This document shows, in pieces, positions 18,290 through 27,745 of a DNA stretch of 64,000 bases. Both the position numbers and the translations under genes were made by a program. The stretch's first letter is position 1, and every line of letters starts with the position of its first letter. This stretch comes from an uncultured Collinsella sp. (GTDB taxonomy: Bacteria; Actinomycetota; Coriobacteriia; Coriobacteriales; Coriobacteriaceae): contig CAMQJB010000002.1 of the NCBI GenBank assembly GCA_947002045.1, positions 14,550 to 78,549 of the forward strand. The letters run 5' to 3'. Under the pieces are notes generated by a model. It was not told the DNA's origin. It saw only the letters and a program-made list of their open reading frames with translations, and ran no database searches.

Positions 18290-20134
18290 CTAGGCCTCCT
18301 TAGTCGTAGAAATAGAATCGGACGATACTTCGACAGGTCCGCCAAAAGTACGGGCAGCTGCGGCTCCACCGGCAAGCGGAGTCGCCATCTGGGCTTTTGT
18401 GCGTCGCGGTGCCGAAACGGGAAGTTCAAAGGCAAAGCCCATCGCAAGCAAAAACCACGTAAGCGTATAGGTTGCAACCAGAGCGGCAACAAGGCCGCCC
18501 ATCACGGCGCGTTGGGAAAATACGCTACATGCAGCCACAACCAGCACCGGAACCTCGCAGGCAGAAAGCGCAAGCACACCCTGCAGGAAGCCCGAGCGCC
18601 GATCGCGCGCAAGCGCCCCCGCGGCAACGCCGGCTATGCCTGGCAGCGCCAACGCCAGTGCGGCAATAATACCCGGTAGCGACCCAGACCACACGAGCGA
18701 TCCCAAAGTCGCCGTCACGCGAGCGCCCGACGCCAGCAGCGCGGCCGAAACCACGATCACAGCCCAAACCACGCCACAGACGACCGTCGCGCCGACCATC
18801 AGCGCGCGACGAACCGCGCGGCCAGACGCATCCATGGGGCACGGCGTGAGCGGCTCGCCGCGGAGCGAACGGCCGACATTTTGCGCATAGTGGTCACAAA
18901 ACGCTGAGAGCGCCGCCTCGACCGCCGCCGGCTCGGGACGATCTTTTTGATGGCTGGACAGACAGGCCGTCACCACGTCGAACAGCTGGGCATCGACAAA
19001 CGCCAGCGCATCGCGTAGCTCTTCGGAATCCGGCTCAAGCCCTAGCTGCTGGGCCTGCTCGGCCGCGGCGAGCGCCACATCGGGCTCACGACGAAGCAGC
19101 TGAGTCAAATCACAACCGGGCGCATGGGCACCAATGGGATAGTCGGGCCGCGTGTCCATCTTGAGACGGTAGGGGCTCGCGATGTCGCGCGTCTTTTTGC
19201 GCGAACCCGAGGTGCCCGAAGTGCTCGGCGCGGCTTCGTATGGCGCGACGCCGGCAATGAGCTCGTAAACCGTGCTTGCCGCGGCATAGACGTCGATCGC
19301 CGGCGACATACGCAAAGCGCGCAGATCGGGAATATCGTCGGTGAGCATCTCGGGCGGGGCATAGGCAACCGTCGCGCGACGCAGCGTGGCATAGCGCTCG
19401 GTAAAGGATGCCTTGCCGCCGGTACCGGCCACGGCCGACGCAGGCTCAAGCGCCAGCGACGAGCCAAAGTCGATCAGGCACAGGTCAAAGGTGCCCTCGG
19501 CAAGCTGCCGGTCAAGCGGTAGACGCGCCGTGCGCACCATAATATTAGCGGGCGAGATATCGCGATGGACAAAGCCCTCACCCACCAGGCTCATACGGCA
19601 GAGCAGATCGAACAGGTCGCGACCCAGACGCGCCGCCACAAGCGGCGACAGGCGTCCGGCATCGTCCACGGCGAGTCGCGAACGCAAGCGGGCAAGCGTC
19701 TCGCCCTCGACCCATTCCATGACAATTGCAGGCACACCGTCGACCTCGCCCCAGCCATAGAGGCGGGGAAAGCCCTTGAGGCCCGAAAGGGCGCGGTGGC
19801 ATTCATATTCCTCGCGAAACGCCGCCTTGAACTTGGCGACCAGCGCCTCATGAGCGGTATCGTCGTCAAACTCATCGCGCGCCGGCAAGATGAGCTGCTT
19901 GAGTGCCACGGCCTCGCCTTGGGCGTTGACAGCACGCGTCACGCGGCCGATACCGCCACGGCGCATGGTGGCATCGTCGGCAAACAGCATCGTAAAACGA
20001 CGCAGATAGGCAGGCAGTTCGTCCTGACCGAGCGCAATGGCCGGCTCAAACCCGTCGACACGCGCCAGGCGCAGGCCGACCATGGGATCGCGACCGAGCG
20101 ATTGTGGTGTGGTGGATGCAAGATCGGTCATCAT
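18290..20134 (-). CDS. Membrane Ser/Thr protein kinase
   Basis: 614 residues. The kinase domain spans ~55-330: a degenerate glycine loop (RRGGIGRV), VALKQ with the ATP-binding lysine at 79, VHRDISPAN with catalytic Asp192, and IDFGSS with Asp222. It reads HRD-I-S-P instead of HRD-L/I-K-P, so the usual catalytic-loop lysine is replaced by serine. Residues ~430-570 carry about four membrane spans; there is no extracellular sensor domain. The ATG at 20134 overlaps the stop of the upstream gene by four bases (ATGA), and the FHA gene follows by three bases. Together these make a self-contained phospho-signalling operon. Confidence 0.88.
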   Translation of the reverse strand: MMTDLASTTPQSLGRDPMVGLRLARVDGFEPAIALGQDELPAYLRRFTMLFADDATMRRGGIGRVTRAVNAQGEAVALKQLILPARDEFDDDTAHEALVAKFKAAFREEYECHRALSGLKGFPRLYGWGEVDGVPAIVMEWVEGETLARLRSRLAVDDAGRLSPLVAARLGRDLFDLLCRMSLVGEGFVHRDISPANIMVRTARLPLDRQLAEGTFDLCLIDFGSSLALEPASAVAGTGGKASFTERYATLRRATVAYAPPEMLTDDIPDLRALRMSPAIDVYAAASTVYELIAGVAPYEAAPSTSGTSGSRKKTRDIASPYRLKMDTRPDYPIGAHAPGCDLTQLLRREPDVALAAAEQAQQLGLEPDSEELRDALAFVDAQLFDVVTACLSSHQKDRPEPAAVEAALSAFCDHYAQNVGRSLRGEPLTPCPMDASGRAVRRALMVGATVVCGVVWAVIVVSAALLASGARVTATLGSLVWSGSLPGIIAALALALPGIAGVAAGALARDRRSGFLQGVLALSACEVPVLVVAACSVFSQRAVMGGLVAALVATYTLTWFLLAMGFAFELPVSAPRRTKAQMATPLAGGAAAARTFGGPVEVSSDSISTTKEA

Positions 20135-21036
20135 AGGGCAAGCGCCGCCACGTTATTGTTGAAGTTACCGAGTGCGACGTCATCATCGCCGTAATGGCCG
20201 ACCCATTGGCATAGGTTGGTATAACAGCCCCACAGATTGGCATACTGCTGATACCACTTTGACCGGGGCGAGAATGTCTGACGACCGAACTCGGCTCGAA
20301 TGACAAACATCTCCCCGACCAGGCTGTCGCACGGCCTGGGATCTCCCGTAGAGTTATAGGTCGAGACCACGTCATTGGCACGAGAAACATAACCGTCGAG
20401 CATGTTGTACTTGGTCACAAGCCAACTGTGAATGCTCTCTTCCTCAGCAGCGGAAAGGCCACCGGAGTTTGCATCGTTGTCAGTGTTGCCGCCCGTCGAG
20501 CCGCCGTTTCCAGACCCTCCGGTAGAGGAACCCGACCCAGAGCCGCCACCCGAACTCGATGAATCCGAGCCGGAGCCAGAAGTATCCGAGCTACCGGGCT
20601 TTCCGGACTGCTGGGCGTCCTGCTCCTTCTGCTGCTCGACCTTATTCACCGTTGCCGCCACGCTATTGTTGGACAACCGATCGATGATCTTGGTGTTGGT
20701 GAGCACGATGGTTTTGCCATTGGCAAGCGTAACTTCGTTGTCCGGGGCCTCGGCGCCATCCGCATCGTCGGTGCCAAACACAATATGCGCGACCACACTT
20801 GCCCAAGCATATCCAGTCGTGGTGCCCAGATCACTTTTGACCTCATGCCCCACGCGCGGCTCGCGTGCGGCATGCGCCTGCATCATGGACGGCACGGTCA
20901 TGCCATAGGCAGAAACGCCAGCTATGACCAGCACCAGCGAGCACGACAGCAGTGCGTACGCCCGCGGTGCCAAGCCCAGTCGGCGTCGCATGCGCACCGC
21001 GGCGCCGCGCTTTATCTGAGTGCCACCGGGCCGCAT
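20131..21036 (-). CDS. Membrane-anchored protein with Ser/Gly-rich linker
   Basis: 301 residues from the ATG at 21036, which follows GGAGGA; longer frames lack a ribosome site. A hydrophobic segment near residues 28-48 acts as signal anchor. It is followed by an exported region, a ~60-residue Ser/Gly/Asn linker (about residues 155-215) and a C-terminal ~85-residue module with WLVTKYNMLDGYVSRANDV and two cysteines (CYTNLC). I do not recognise the C-terminal module; its helical pattern may be a wall- or peptide-binding domain. It is the first gene of the operon with the kinase and FHA gene, so it may be the extracytoplasmic input or a target of that kinase. Confidence 0.8.
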   Translation of the reverse strand: MRPGGTQIKRGAAVRMRRRLGLAPRAYALLSCSLVLVIAGVSAYGMTVPSMMQAHAAREPRVGHEVKSDLGTTTGYAWASVVAHIVFGTDDADGAEAPDNEVTLANGKTIVLTNTKIIDRLSNNSVAATVNKVEQQKEQDAQQSGKPGSSDTSGSGSDSSSSGGGSGSGSSTGGSGNGGSTGGNTDNDANSGGLSAAEEESIHSWLVTKYNMLDGYVSRANDVVSTYNSTGDPRPCDSLVGEMFVIRAEFGRQTFSPRSKWYQQYANLWGCYTNLCQWVGHYGDDDVALGNFNNNVAALAL

Positions 21037-21281
21037 GCGTTCTCCTCCAACAAAAACACGCCGCTCGGGAGCGGCGCATTCATTCGAATCCATATTTGAG
21101 TGTATCAGCGAACCCAAAAGGTTGCGCAACGAATGGGCAAATTAAGGATGCGAGCGGAAGCATCCATGCGATAAGCGGATACGAAGCATCTTTGTTGCAC
21201 AACAAACTCACAGTCGCACGGGGAAATTATGACTACCCCGTGCATCGCGAGGAAAACATACGGCAGGAGCAGGCTCGCCAC

Positions 21282-21878
21282 CTAAATCGTGCGACGGGCC
21301 TCGATGGCGCGCCCAAGCGTAAGCTCGTCGGCATACTCCAGGTCGCCGCCCACGGGAAGGCCGCTTGCCAGACGCGATACCTCGACGCCCAGCGGCTTGA
21401 TGGTACGGGCCAGATAGCTCGCCGTGGTCTCGCCCTCAATATTGGGGTTGGTGGCGATGATGACCTCGTGGATGTCCTCGTGGCCCAAGCGTGCCAGCAG
21501 CTCTCGAATGTGCAACTGCTCGGGACCAATCTTGTCCATGGGGCTGATCACGCCGCCCAATACGTGGTAGAGGCCGTGGTAGCTGCCCGTACGCTCGATC
21601 GCCTGGACGTCGCGCGGCTCGCCCACCACGCAGATGCGGGTGGTATCGCGCATCGGGTCCTGGCAGATGGAGCACTCGTCGGCCGTGGCGTAGTTAAAGC
21701 AGCGGCTGCAAAAGTGGACCTCCTGCTTGACCTCCAGGATGGCCTCGGCCAGGCGGCGCGCCTCCTCGGCGTCGGCCTCCAACAGGTAATAGGCGATGCG
21801 CTGGGCCGACTTGGGACCAATGCCCGGCAGACGGCCCAGCTCATCGAGCAGTTTTTGCAGACTGTGATTTGCACTCAT
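21282..21878 (-). CDS. recR: Recombination protein RecR
   Basis: 198 residues, the normal RecR length. It shows the N-terminal HhH (LGRLPGIGPKSAQRIAYYLL), the four-cysteine zinc motif (CSRCFNYATADECSIC), and a Toprim domain with VVGEPRDV and NPNIEGETTA. It loads RecA at gaps together with RecF/RecO. It follows the YbaB gene by 14 bases, the classic ybaB-recR pair. Just downstream (21130-21281) I see no gene. Confidence 0.97.
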   Translation of the reverse strand: MSANHSLQKLLDELGRLPGIGPKSAQRIAYYLLEADAEEARRLAEAILEVKQEVHFCSRCFNYATADECSICQDPMRDTTRICVVGEPRDVQAIERTGSYHGLYHVLGGVISPMDKIGPEQLHIRELLARLGHEDIHEVIIATNPNIEGETTASYLARTIKPLGVEVSRLASGLPVGGDLEYADELTLGRAIEARRTI

Positions 21879-21892
21879 ATTATATGCGTGTC

Positions 21893-22213
21893 TTAGAACG
21901 GCATGCCCGGGATGTTGAGGCCGCCGGTGATGGCGCCCATCTGCTTGTTGGCGAGCTCGTTGACGCCGCGGACGGCCTCGTTGACGGCAGCCATGATCAT
22001 ATCCTGCAGCATATCGACGTCCTCGGGATCGAGGGCATCGGGATCGATGGTGAGGTTGACGAGCTCCATCTCGCCGTTAACGGTCACCTTGACCATGCCG
22101 CCGCCGGCAGAGGCGTCGACGGTCTGGGACTTGAGGTTCTCCTGCGCGGCGGCAAGCTGCTCCTGCATCTTGCGAGCCTGCTTCATCATCTGCTGCATGT
22201 TCATACCGGCCAT
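21893..22213 (-). CDS. ybaB: YbaB/EbfC nucleoid-associated protein
   Basis: 106 residues with the family's methionine-rich N-terminus (MAGMNMQQMMKQARKMQEQL), an internal VKVTVNGEMELVNLTIDPD strand pair and a C-terminal helix. It binds DNA as a dimer, with a poorly understood role linked to recombination and replication. It is co-transcribed with recR and sits on the same strand as dnaX upstream, although a plus-strand gene (22554-23027) now lies between dnaX and ybaB. Confidence 0.95.
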   Translation of the reverse strand: MAGMNMQQMMKQARKMQEQLAAAQENLKSQTVDASAGGGMVKVTVNGEMELVNLTIDPDALDPEDVDMLQDMIMAAVNEAVRGVNELANKQMGAITGGLNIPGMPF

Positions 22214-22553
22214 GATGGCTCCTTTACGTGCGGCCGCACGCCGAGCTGCAAGGGCAGCCGAGACGCGGCGGGACTTTCAAACTCAAAAATCGTACCACGG
22301 CGCGAGGCCAGAGAGCGGGGCGGACGTGTTACCTCAGTCGATATACATGTCCTGGAGCGCAAGCCGCACCCATAGATTATGCAAAGTTGAATAATTCGCA
22401 TCTGCATAATATTGGAAGCTAAATCTTGTAGAGCCGGAATCCGACATTTAATGCGTACCACTAAATGGCTAAATGCCGAGCCACTACTCGAGGCGGCGCA
22501 CATGGCGGTGGGGTATAATTTGATTGCCATAGATAGCAATTTGGAGGTGCCCC

Positions 22554-23027
22554 ATGAATGCCCCCGACGTGCTCCAAAACATCCGCTCAAAACACCCCGT
22601 TGCATATTTGGTTCTCTATCTCTTTGTCGGCTGGGCATTGCTGGTTGTCATCACCCATGCCATAGCCTTTGGAGCAGAACTGCTGATAGCCAGTTCGGAC
22701 CAGCCCATCGTCAAATGGGAAGCGACCGATGAGTGCACCGACGGAACTCGAACCATTTACTACAACAGCCCGTCCCTCTATCAAGAGTTCAAGGTCAAGA
22801 TAAAGGACTCCAAGATTGTCGATGCCGAACTAGGCGCTTTCTTGACAATCGGAGCAACCCTCAACGCCGAGCAAGTCAAGTACACGGACAGCCATGCGAC
22901 GTATCGTATCGACCTCAGCATCCTAGGGCGACCGTCACGCACCTGTCTGCTCGAATGCGATATACGCGGCACCACACTACACATGTCCGAAATACAGATG
23001 CGCCCGGACAAAGAGATCTCTTCTTGA
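22554..23027 (+). CDS. Hypothetical single-span membrane protein
   Basis: 157 residues from an ATG at 22554 with GGAGG seven bases upstream and a TATAAT hexamer at 22514-22519. Residues ~17-48 form one hydrophobic span; the rest is an outside or cytoplasmic beta-rich domain. I recognise no family. It is transcribed against its neighbours, inserted between dnaX and ybaB, which are usually adjacent. It ends 22 bases before the dnaX stop (convergent). The preceding 22214-22553 holds only the promoters of the two divergent units. Confidence 0.75.
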   Translation: MNAPDVLQNIRSKHPVAYLVLYLFVGWALLVVITHAIAFGAELLIASSDQPIVKWEATDECTDGTRTIYYNSPSLYQEFKVKIKDSKIVDAELGAFLTIGATLNAEQVKYTDSHATYRIDLSILGRPSRTCLLECDIRGTTLHMSEIQMRPDKEISS

Positions 23028-23048
23028 GCAGTATACCCGCCCGTACAG

Positions 23049-25520
23049 CTACTCCACCGGCTTGAAGATGGTGGACTGGCCGAAGACGCTGCGGATGAGG
23101 GCTTTGGCCTCGTCCTCGGTCTGCGGGATGCTCGGGGCTGCACCCTGATGGCCGAAGGGGCTGCCCGCACCGGGGTTGGACTCCCAGGGAGCTGCAGGAG
23201 CGCCCTCCTCTTTGGGGGCAGTTGCAGCGGACTTGGGCGCGGACGCCGCACCCGGCACGTCGAACGGAGGCAGATCGTCCCCGCTCGCATCGCCGGCAAA
23301 GCCGCCGACCATGGCGTCGTCGTAGGGCACCTGCTCGGATTCCCACGGCGCGGCAGGCTGAGCCTTGGGAGCGGACGCGCGCTCGGGCGCTCGGGGCGCG
23401 GGCTCGGTCGGGAGCTTGCCCGTGGCAGGAGCGCCGGCGGGGTTATCGGAGCGTAGCCAGGGGGCTTTGCCTAGGTCAGACGACTTGGGCGCGGGCGAGG
23501 CGGGCTTGGACACGGGTGTCGGAGCAGCCGGTTTGGGCGCCGCGGGCTTAGGCGCCGACGGGGTCGACGCCGCTACCGGTGTCGCTTGCCGCTGCGGCGC
23601 GCTGGCGCTCGAGGATGCAGGGGCCGCCGAGGACACGGGTTGCGGGTCCGCAGATGCCGCAGCCCGTGCAGATGGAGAATGCTCCTCATGTTGAGGAGCC
23701 GGCGTGCCACCCCCATCCAAGACATAGTCGACGGTACGACGACCGAAGACTGCGCAGACCGTCGGCAGGACCACCGATTGCGTATCGGCGCGACCGAGCA
23801 TCTTGATGGCAAAGGTCGAGCCCGCGGGGAACGAGACGGTGAGCTTGGAGCCGTCGTCGGCCGTGGCGCGGGCGTTGAGCAAAAGCCCTGCGTAGGAAGC
23901 CTGACGCGCCTTGACACGCTCGACGACCTCGGCCCATTTGCGCTGCAGCTCTCCGGCATCCTCGACCGCGGGCGTCTCGGCAGCACCGGCGGCGGCAACC
24001 TGGGCGGCATTGTTGGACTGGGGCTTAGGTGCCGGAGCGGTGGCAGGCGCGGGGGCAGCAACGGGCTGAGGCGTCGAAGTCGGCGCAGGCTGAGGTGCAG
24101 GCGCTGCAGACTTGGAAGCTGACACGGACGCAGAACGGGGAGCAGGCTGGGCAGCCGGAACAGCAGCGCCGCGGTCCCAAGGCATGCCACCCTGATGCGC
24201 GGACGTAGCAGCGGGGGCAGCGGATGCCGCCGGAGCGGCAGCACGGGCGCCCGAAATGAGCGTCGGCTGTTGGGCAGCAGCGGGTACGGATGCTGCAGGC
24301 GCGGCGGCCTGAGCAGCGGCCACGCTCGCCGGCACGGCGCCGTTGGCAACCATGGCCTCCAGACGTGCCACGCGCTCGGCCAATGCCTCAATCGTTAAAT
24401 CGGCCTCGGGACGTGCCAGGCGCGTGCAGGCGATCTCGAGCACCAGGCGCACGTCGCTCGCGCCCCTCATCTCCAGTGCGGCATCGTCGAGCACCGTCAG
24501 CACACGGGCCAGGCGGTCGGCAGGATGCTCGCCAAAGGCAGCGGCCTCGGCAGCAAGCGCCTCGGCCTGCTCGGCACCGCCCTCAAACAGCTCGGCACGG
24601 GCACCGGCAACGCAGGCAACGTACACGTCACGCACATGCGCCACCAGGTCGCGCGTCAGCTCCAGCAGGTCGTTTCCTTCCTCGACCTGCGCACGGATCA
24701 GTCCATAGAGCTCGGCAACATCGCGATCGGCAATGGCGCGGGCAAACTCGCCCAGGATCTGGTCCGAAACCTCGCCCAAAAGCGAGCGGGCATCGTCCGC
24801 ATGCACGGCGCCGTTGCCAAAAACGCTCAGCTGCTCCAGCGTGGACAACGCGTCGCGCATGCCGCCCTTGGCATGGCGTGCCACGATAGCCAGCGCCTCG
24901 TCGTCGTAATCGAAGCCCTCCTGCTCGCACACGTATGCCAGGCGATACTCGATATCCTCGTTGCCGATACGATGGAAATCGAAGCGCTGGCAGCGCGAGA
25001 GGATGGTCTCCAGAATCTTTTGCGGGTCGGTGGTGCACAGCACAAAGATCACGTGTGCCGGCGGCTCCTCAAGCGTCTTGAGCAGCGCGTTGAACGCCGC
25101 CGTCGTGAGCATGTGGACCTCGTCGATGATATAAATCTTGTACTTGCCGCGCACCGGGGCAAAGTTGACGGAGTTGATGATCTCCTCGCGCACGTTGTCC
25201 ACGCCAGTACGGCTTGCGGCATCGAGCTCGTAGACATCCGGGTGGTTGCCCTCGGCGATGAGCTCGCACTCCTCGCAAGTACCGTCGGGCATGCAGCCGC
25301 TTGCACCCTCGGCGCGCGCCGCCTCGGCATTGCGGCACAGCAGCGCCTTGGCCAGAATGCGCGCCATGGTGGTCTTGCCCGTGCCGCGCGGTCCGCAGAA
25401 TAGGTACGCGTGGGACAGGCGCCCCTCGGTGATGGCGTGCTCGAGCGTCGAGACGATATGCTGCTGGCCCACCACGGAGTCAAAGGTGAGCGGGCGATAC
25501 TTTCGGTACAACGATTCCAT
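23049..25520 (-). CDS. dnaX: DNA polymerase III subunits gamma and tau
   Basis: 823 residues from the ATG at 25520 (MESLYRKYRPLTFDSVVGQQ), preceded by GGGGGAG. The AAA+ clamp-loader core (1-~370) has Walker A GPRGTGKTT, a four-cysteine zinc loop (CRNAE..., then GCMPDGTCEEC), IYIIDEVHML and SRCQRF. After it comes a very long Ala/Pro-rich linker in two blocks (~390-520 and ~615-790) around a small conserved region (LQRKWAEVVERVKARQASYA), the tau-type DnaE-binding domain. Frames further upstream to 25994 are non-coding extension. It loads the sliding clamp and tethers the replicase. Confidence 0.96.
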   Translation of the reverse strand: MESLYRKYRPLTFDSVVGQQHIVSTLEHAITEGRLSHAYLFCGPRGTGKTTMARILAKALLCRNAEAARAEGASGCMPDGTCEECELIAEGNHPDVYELDAASRTGVDNVREEIINSVNFAPVRGKYKIYIIDEVHMLTTAAFNALLKTLEEPPAHVIFVLCTTDPQKILETILSRCQRFDFHRIGNEDIEYRLAYVCEQEGFDYDDEALAIVARHAKGGMRDALSTLEQLSVFGNGAVHADDARSLLGEVSDQILGEFARAIADRDVAELYGLIRAQVEEGNDLLELTRDLVAHVRDVYVACVAGARAELFEGGAEQAEALAAEAAAFGEHPADRLARVLTVLDDAALEMRGASDVRLVLEIACTRLARPEADLTIEALAERVARLEAMVANGAVPASVAAAQAAAPAASVPAAAQQPTLISGARAAAPAASAAPAATSAHQGGMPWDRGAAVPAAQPAPRSASVSASKSAAPAPQPAPTSTPQPVAAPAPATAPAPKPQSNNAAQVAAAGAAETPAVEDAGELQRKWAEVVERVKARQASYAGLLLNARATADDGSKLTVSFPAGSTFAIKMLGRADTQSVVLPTVCAVFGRRTVDYVLDGGGTPAPQHEEHSPSARAAASADPQPVSSAAPASSSASAPQRQATPVAASTPSAPKPAAPKPAAPTPVSKPASPAPKSSDLGKAPWLRSDNPAGAPATGKLPTEPAPRAPERASAPKAQPAAPWESEQVPYDDAMVGGFAGDASGDDLPPFDVPGAASAPKSAATAPKEEGAPAAPWESNPGAGSPFGHQGAAPSIPQTEDEAKALIRSVFGQSTIFKPVE

Positions 25521-25635
25521 GGGTGCTCCCCCGGGTATACTGAGTCTTGTTGCCGCGGCGGCCATGCGGTCGCACGGCATACTGCATTCCATAATACCCG
25601 TACGGCGAGCCCGCCGCGATAGGAGTCCAAAGAGC

Positions 25636-26361
25636 ATGGCAGACGCAGAGAGCAACCTCGTCCCCTCCGAAGCAGCCGACCAGGTCGAGGTCGCGCTCGA
25701 GGAGCAGGCCGCAGCCGACGACGGCATCCTGTACCTCAACGAGTACCAGTACGAAAACGACCTGGTCACCGACTTCGCCCGCCTGGTCGCCTCGCCCAGG
25801 CGTCGCGGTTCGCTGTATGTCGCCGCGGCAATTGCCGCGCTGATCGGCATTGGCATGCTGGTGGCCGGCGGTAACTGGATCAAGTTTGGCGTCGTCCTGA
25901 TCGTATTCGGCGCCTTTTTGGCCTGGTGGAGCAAAAACCTGCACCACACGCTCGCCCGTGACTTTATCGACGCCGTCGAGGCCGACGAGTCCATGGGTGG
26001 CCGCTATCGCCGCGTCGCTGCCAACGAGGACGGCCTGATGGTTTGGGGCAAGAGCGGCAAGTCGCAGTTCTTCCCGTTTGAGAAGCTCGACCACGTACTC
26101 GACGGCGAGCGCATCTTTGTAGCCATGTTCGCCGACCAGGGCGTGACTATCCCTAAGGACACCTTTATCCGCGGCGATGCCGAGCAGTTTGGCCCCTTCC
26201 TTAAGGCGCGCATCAACAAAAAGCTCCGCATCGAGACCAAGAAGAAGAAAATGAAGGCCGAGAAGGCTGCCGCCGAGGCCAAGCGGGGCGACAAGGCCGA
26301 CAAGCCCCAGGACAACAAGGGCAAGCAGCGCAAGCAGAAGAAGAGCAAGAAGAAGCGCTAG
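25636..26361 (+). CDS. Two-span membrane protein with YcxB-like domain
   Basis: 241 residues from the ATG at 25636 (AGGAG nine bases upstream). An acidic N-terminus (~1-60) is followed by two hydrophobic spans (~63-110), a beta-rich segment (ANEDGLMVWGKSGKSQFFPF..DHVLDGERIFVAMF...IPKDTF) that resembles YcxB-type C-terminal domains, and a highly basic Lys/Arg tail of ~45 residues. The role of this family is unknown. It is divergent from dnaX and has its own promoter region in the 115-base gap. The lysine tail could touch RNA or DNA or the membrane surface. Confidence 0.85.
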   Translation: MADAESNLVPSEAADQVEVALEEQAAADDGILYLNEYQYENDLVTDFARLVASPRRRGSLYVAAAIAALIGIGMLVAGGNWIKFGVVLIVFGAFLAWWSKNLHHTLARDFIDAVEADESMGGRYRRVAANEDGLMVWGKSGKSQFFPFEKLDHVLDGERIFVAMFADQGVTIPKDTFIRGDAEQFGPFLKARINKKLRIETKKKKMKAEKAAAEAKRGDKADKPQDNKGKQRKQKKSKKKR

Positions 26362-26380
26362 GGCCGAGCGCCACTGCGAA

Positions 26381-26418
26381 GGGAATCTCATCCCGCTTCA
26401 GCGTAGGATGAGGCTCCC
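26381..26418. terminator. Hairpin between convergent genes
   Basis: GGGAATCTCATCC (26381-26393) pairs imperfectly with GGATGAGGCTCCC (26406-26418). It lies between the plus-strand gene ending at 26361 and the minus-strand gene ending at 26436, and it could serve both. Confidence 0.5.
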
Positions 26419-26435
26419 CCAACAGGGCCTTCGAG

Positions 26436-27104
26436 CTATTTAACTTCAAACCTGAAGAGCCTTCGCTCCGGCAGATCGGTCATCTTCATCGTATAGGTCC
26501 CGGGAAACGCTTTCTCAAAACGGACGGTCTCGTAACCTTCGAAATAGTCGTTGGTGTTTTGCATCATGAATGGGACGAGTAACTCGTTCTCCGCCCCAAC
26601 CTGTACAGCAAACGCAGCAGAACCGCCCAGCACCGGCATTGCCTGCGTTATCAGATCGGTATTGACCACAAAGTCATAGTTTGGCGCAGACTCCGGCACC
26701 AAATGCCAAACATACGCTTTAATTCCGCCTTCGACATTGTCCTTATTCCTGACACGCATCTTTACGGCGATAACACACGTGATGTCGGCGTCCTTCAATT
26801 TCGTTTTCGTATCTACGATGCCATATTTTGAATAATCATCATGCGCACGCTTGAGATACTCGCGCGGCGTGAGCAGCTCTGCCCCGTCTATGCAAAACGA
26901 ATACCCGTCAGTCGCCACATCCTTCGACCCCAGAAACGCCCCATCCATCGAGAGCCATTCGCCCTCCGCGTAATATTTTTCAGGAATGACTGTCCGGTTC
27001 CCGTTAACGACGCTCACCCTCATGCCCGCAAGGCCGGTAACTGCACAGCCAAAAAGCGCGAGCATCGACCTTCTCGTCAACAGGGCCTTCTTCATCGCGC
27101 TCAC
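26436..27104 (-). CDS. Exported protein with twin-arginine-like signal, unknown function
   Basis: 222 residues. The N-terminus, KKALLTRRSMLALFGCAV, carries two arginines before a hydrophobic stretch, like a Tat or lipoprotein-type signal; the cysteine at 20 lies in a loose lipobox (ALFGC). The mature part is beta-rich with an FEGYETVRFEKAFPGTYTMKM ending; it looks like an accessory binding domain, and I do not recognise the family. Its ATG at 27104 overlaps the stop of the ABC ATPase gene by four bases, so it belongs to the same operon and may be the cell-surface part of that transport system. Confidence 0.78.
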   Translation of the reverse strand: MSAMKKALLTRRSMLALFGCAVTGLAGMRVSVVNGNRTVIPEKYYAEGEWLSMDGAFLGSKDVATDGYSFCIDGAELLTPREYLKRAHDDYSKYGIVDTKTKLKDADITCVIAVKMRVRNKDNVEGGIKAYVWHLVPESAPNYDFVVNTDLITQAMPVLGGSAAFAVQVGAENELLVPFMMQNTNDYFEGYETVRFEKAFPGTYTMKMTDLPERRLFRFEVK

Positions 27105-27745
27105 GACCTTTCCCGAACTTTCACAACGGCACCGTCGCGCATGCAGTAAACACGATCGGCTAGCTCCTCGAGCACCTCTCCGTCATGGCTAGACAGAAGA
27201 ACCTCGCGACCCGTTGATGCCGCCATCGCCACAACGCGCTTGAGCATTTCCACGCCCGCTTCGTCGAGGGCATTCGTTGGCTCATCGAGAACAAGCAGCT
27301 TCGGCTTTTCCATAATTGCCGCAGCTATTCCCAGACGCTGCTTCATCCCAAGCGAGTATGCTCGAAACTTCTTTTTTTCGTCTGCATCGAGCCCCACGAG
27401 CCGCAGGGCAGAGCGAATGTCCTCGGGGGTGGCAACGCCATTGATTTGAGCTATGAGCTCCAGATTGTCGTAACCAGACAGATATCCTAAAAAGGAAGGC
27501 GCCTCTATCAACATCCCCAGACTCGGCGGAAACGAGATATCCGCCCCAAGTCTTTGGCCATCGATAATAATCTCGCCCTCGGTGGGTCTAATCAATCCGC
27601 AGACCGCTCGCATGAGCATGGTCTTACCCGAACCGTTTATCCCCTGAAGCCCGACCACAGTCCCAGGGTCAACCTCGATAGACACGTTGCGCAGGACATC
27701 GTTTTTGCCCATGCGCTTCGATACGTCCCTAACGATCACACTCAT
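27101..27745 (-). CDS. ABC transporter ATP-binding protein
   Basis: 214 residues from the ATG at 27745, which overlaps the permease stop (ATGA). Walker A is GINGSGKTM, the Q-loop lies in the FPPSLGMLIEAPSFLG stretch, the signature is a degenerate SLGMKQRLG, and Walker B is KLLVLDEPTNALD; the switch is LSSHD. The SLGMKQRLG signature and short length are typical of lantibiotic-immunity and bacitracin-type ABC-2 systems. It powers the two permeases encoded immediately upstream. Confidence 0.92.
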   Translation of the reverse strand: MSVIVRDVSKRMGKNDVLRNVSIEVDPGTVVGLQGINGSGKTMLMRAVCGLIRPTEGEIIIDGQRLGADISFPPSLGMLIEAPSFLGYLSGYDNLELIAQINGVATPEDIRSALRLVGLDADEKKKFRAYSLGMKQRLGIAAAIMEKPKLLVLDEPTNALDEAGVEMLKRVVAMAASTGREVLLSSHDGEVLEELADRVYCMRDGAVVKVRERS

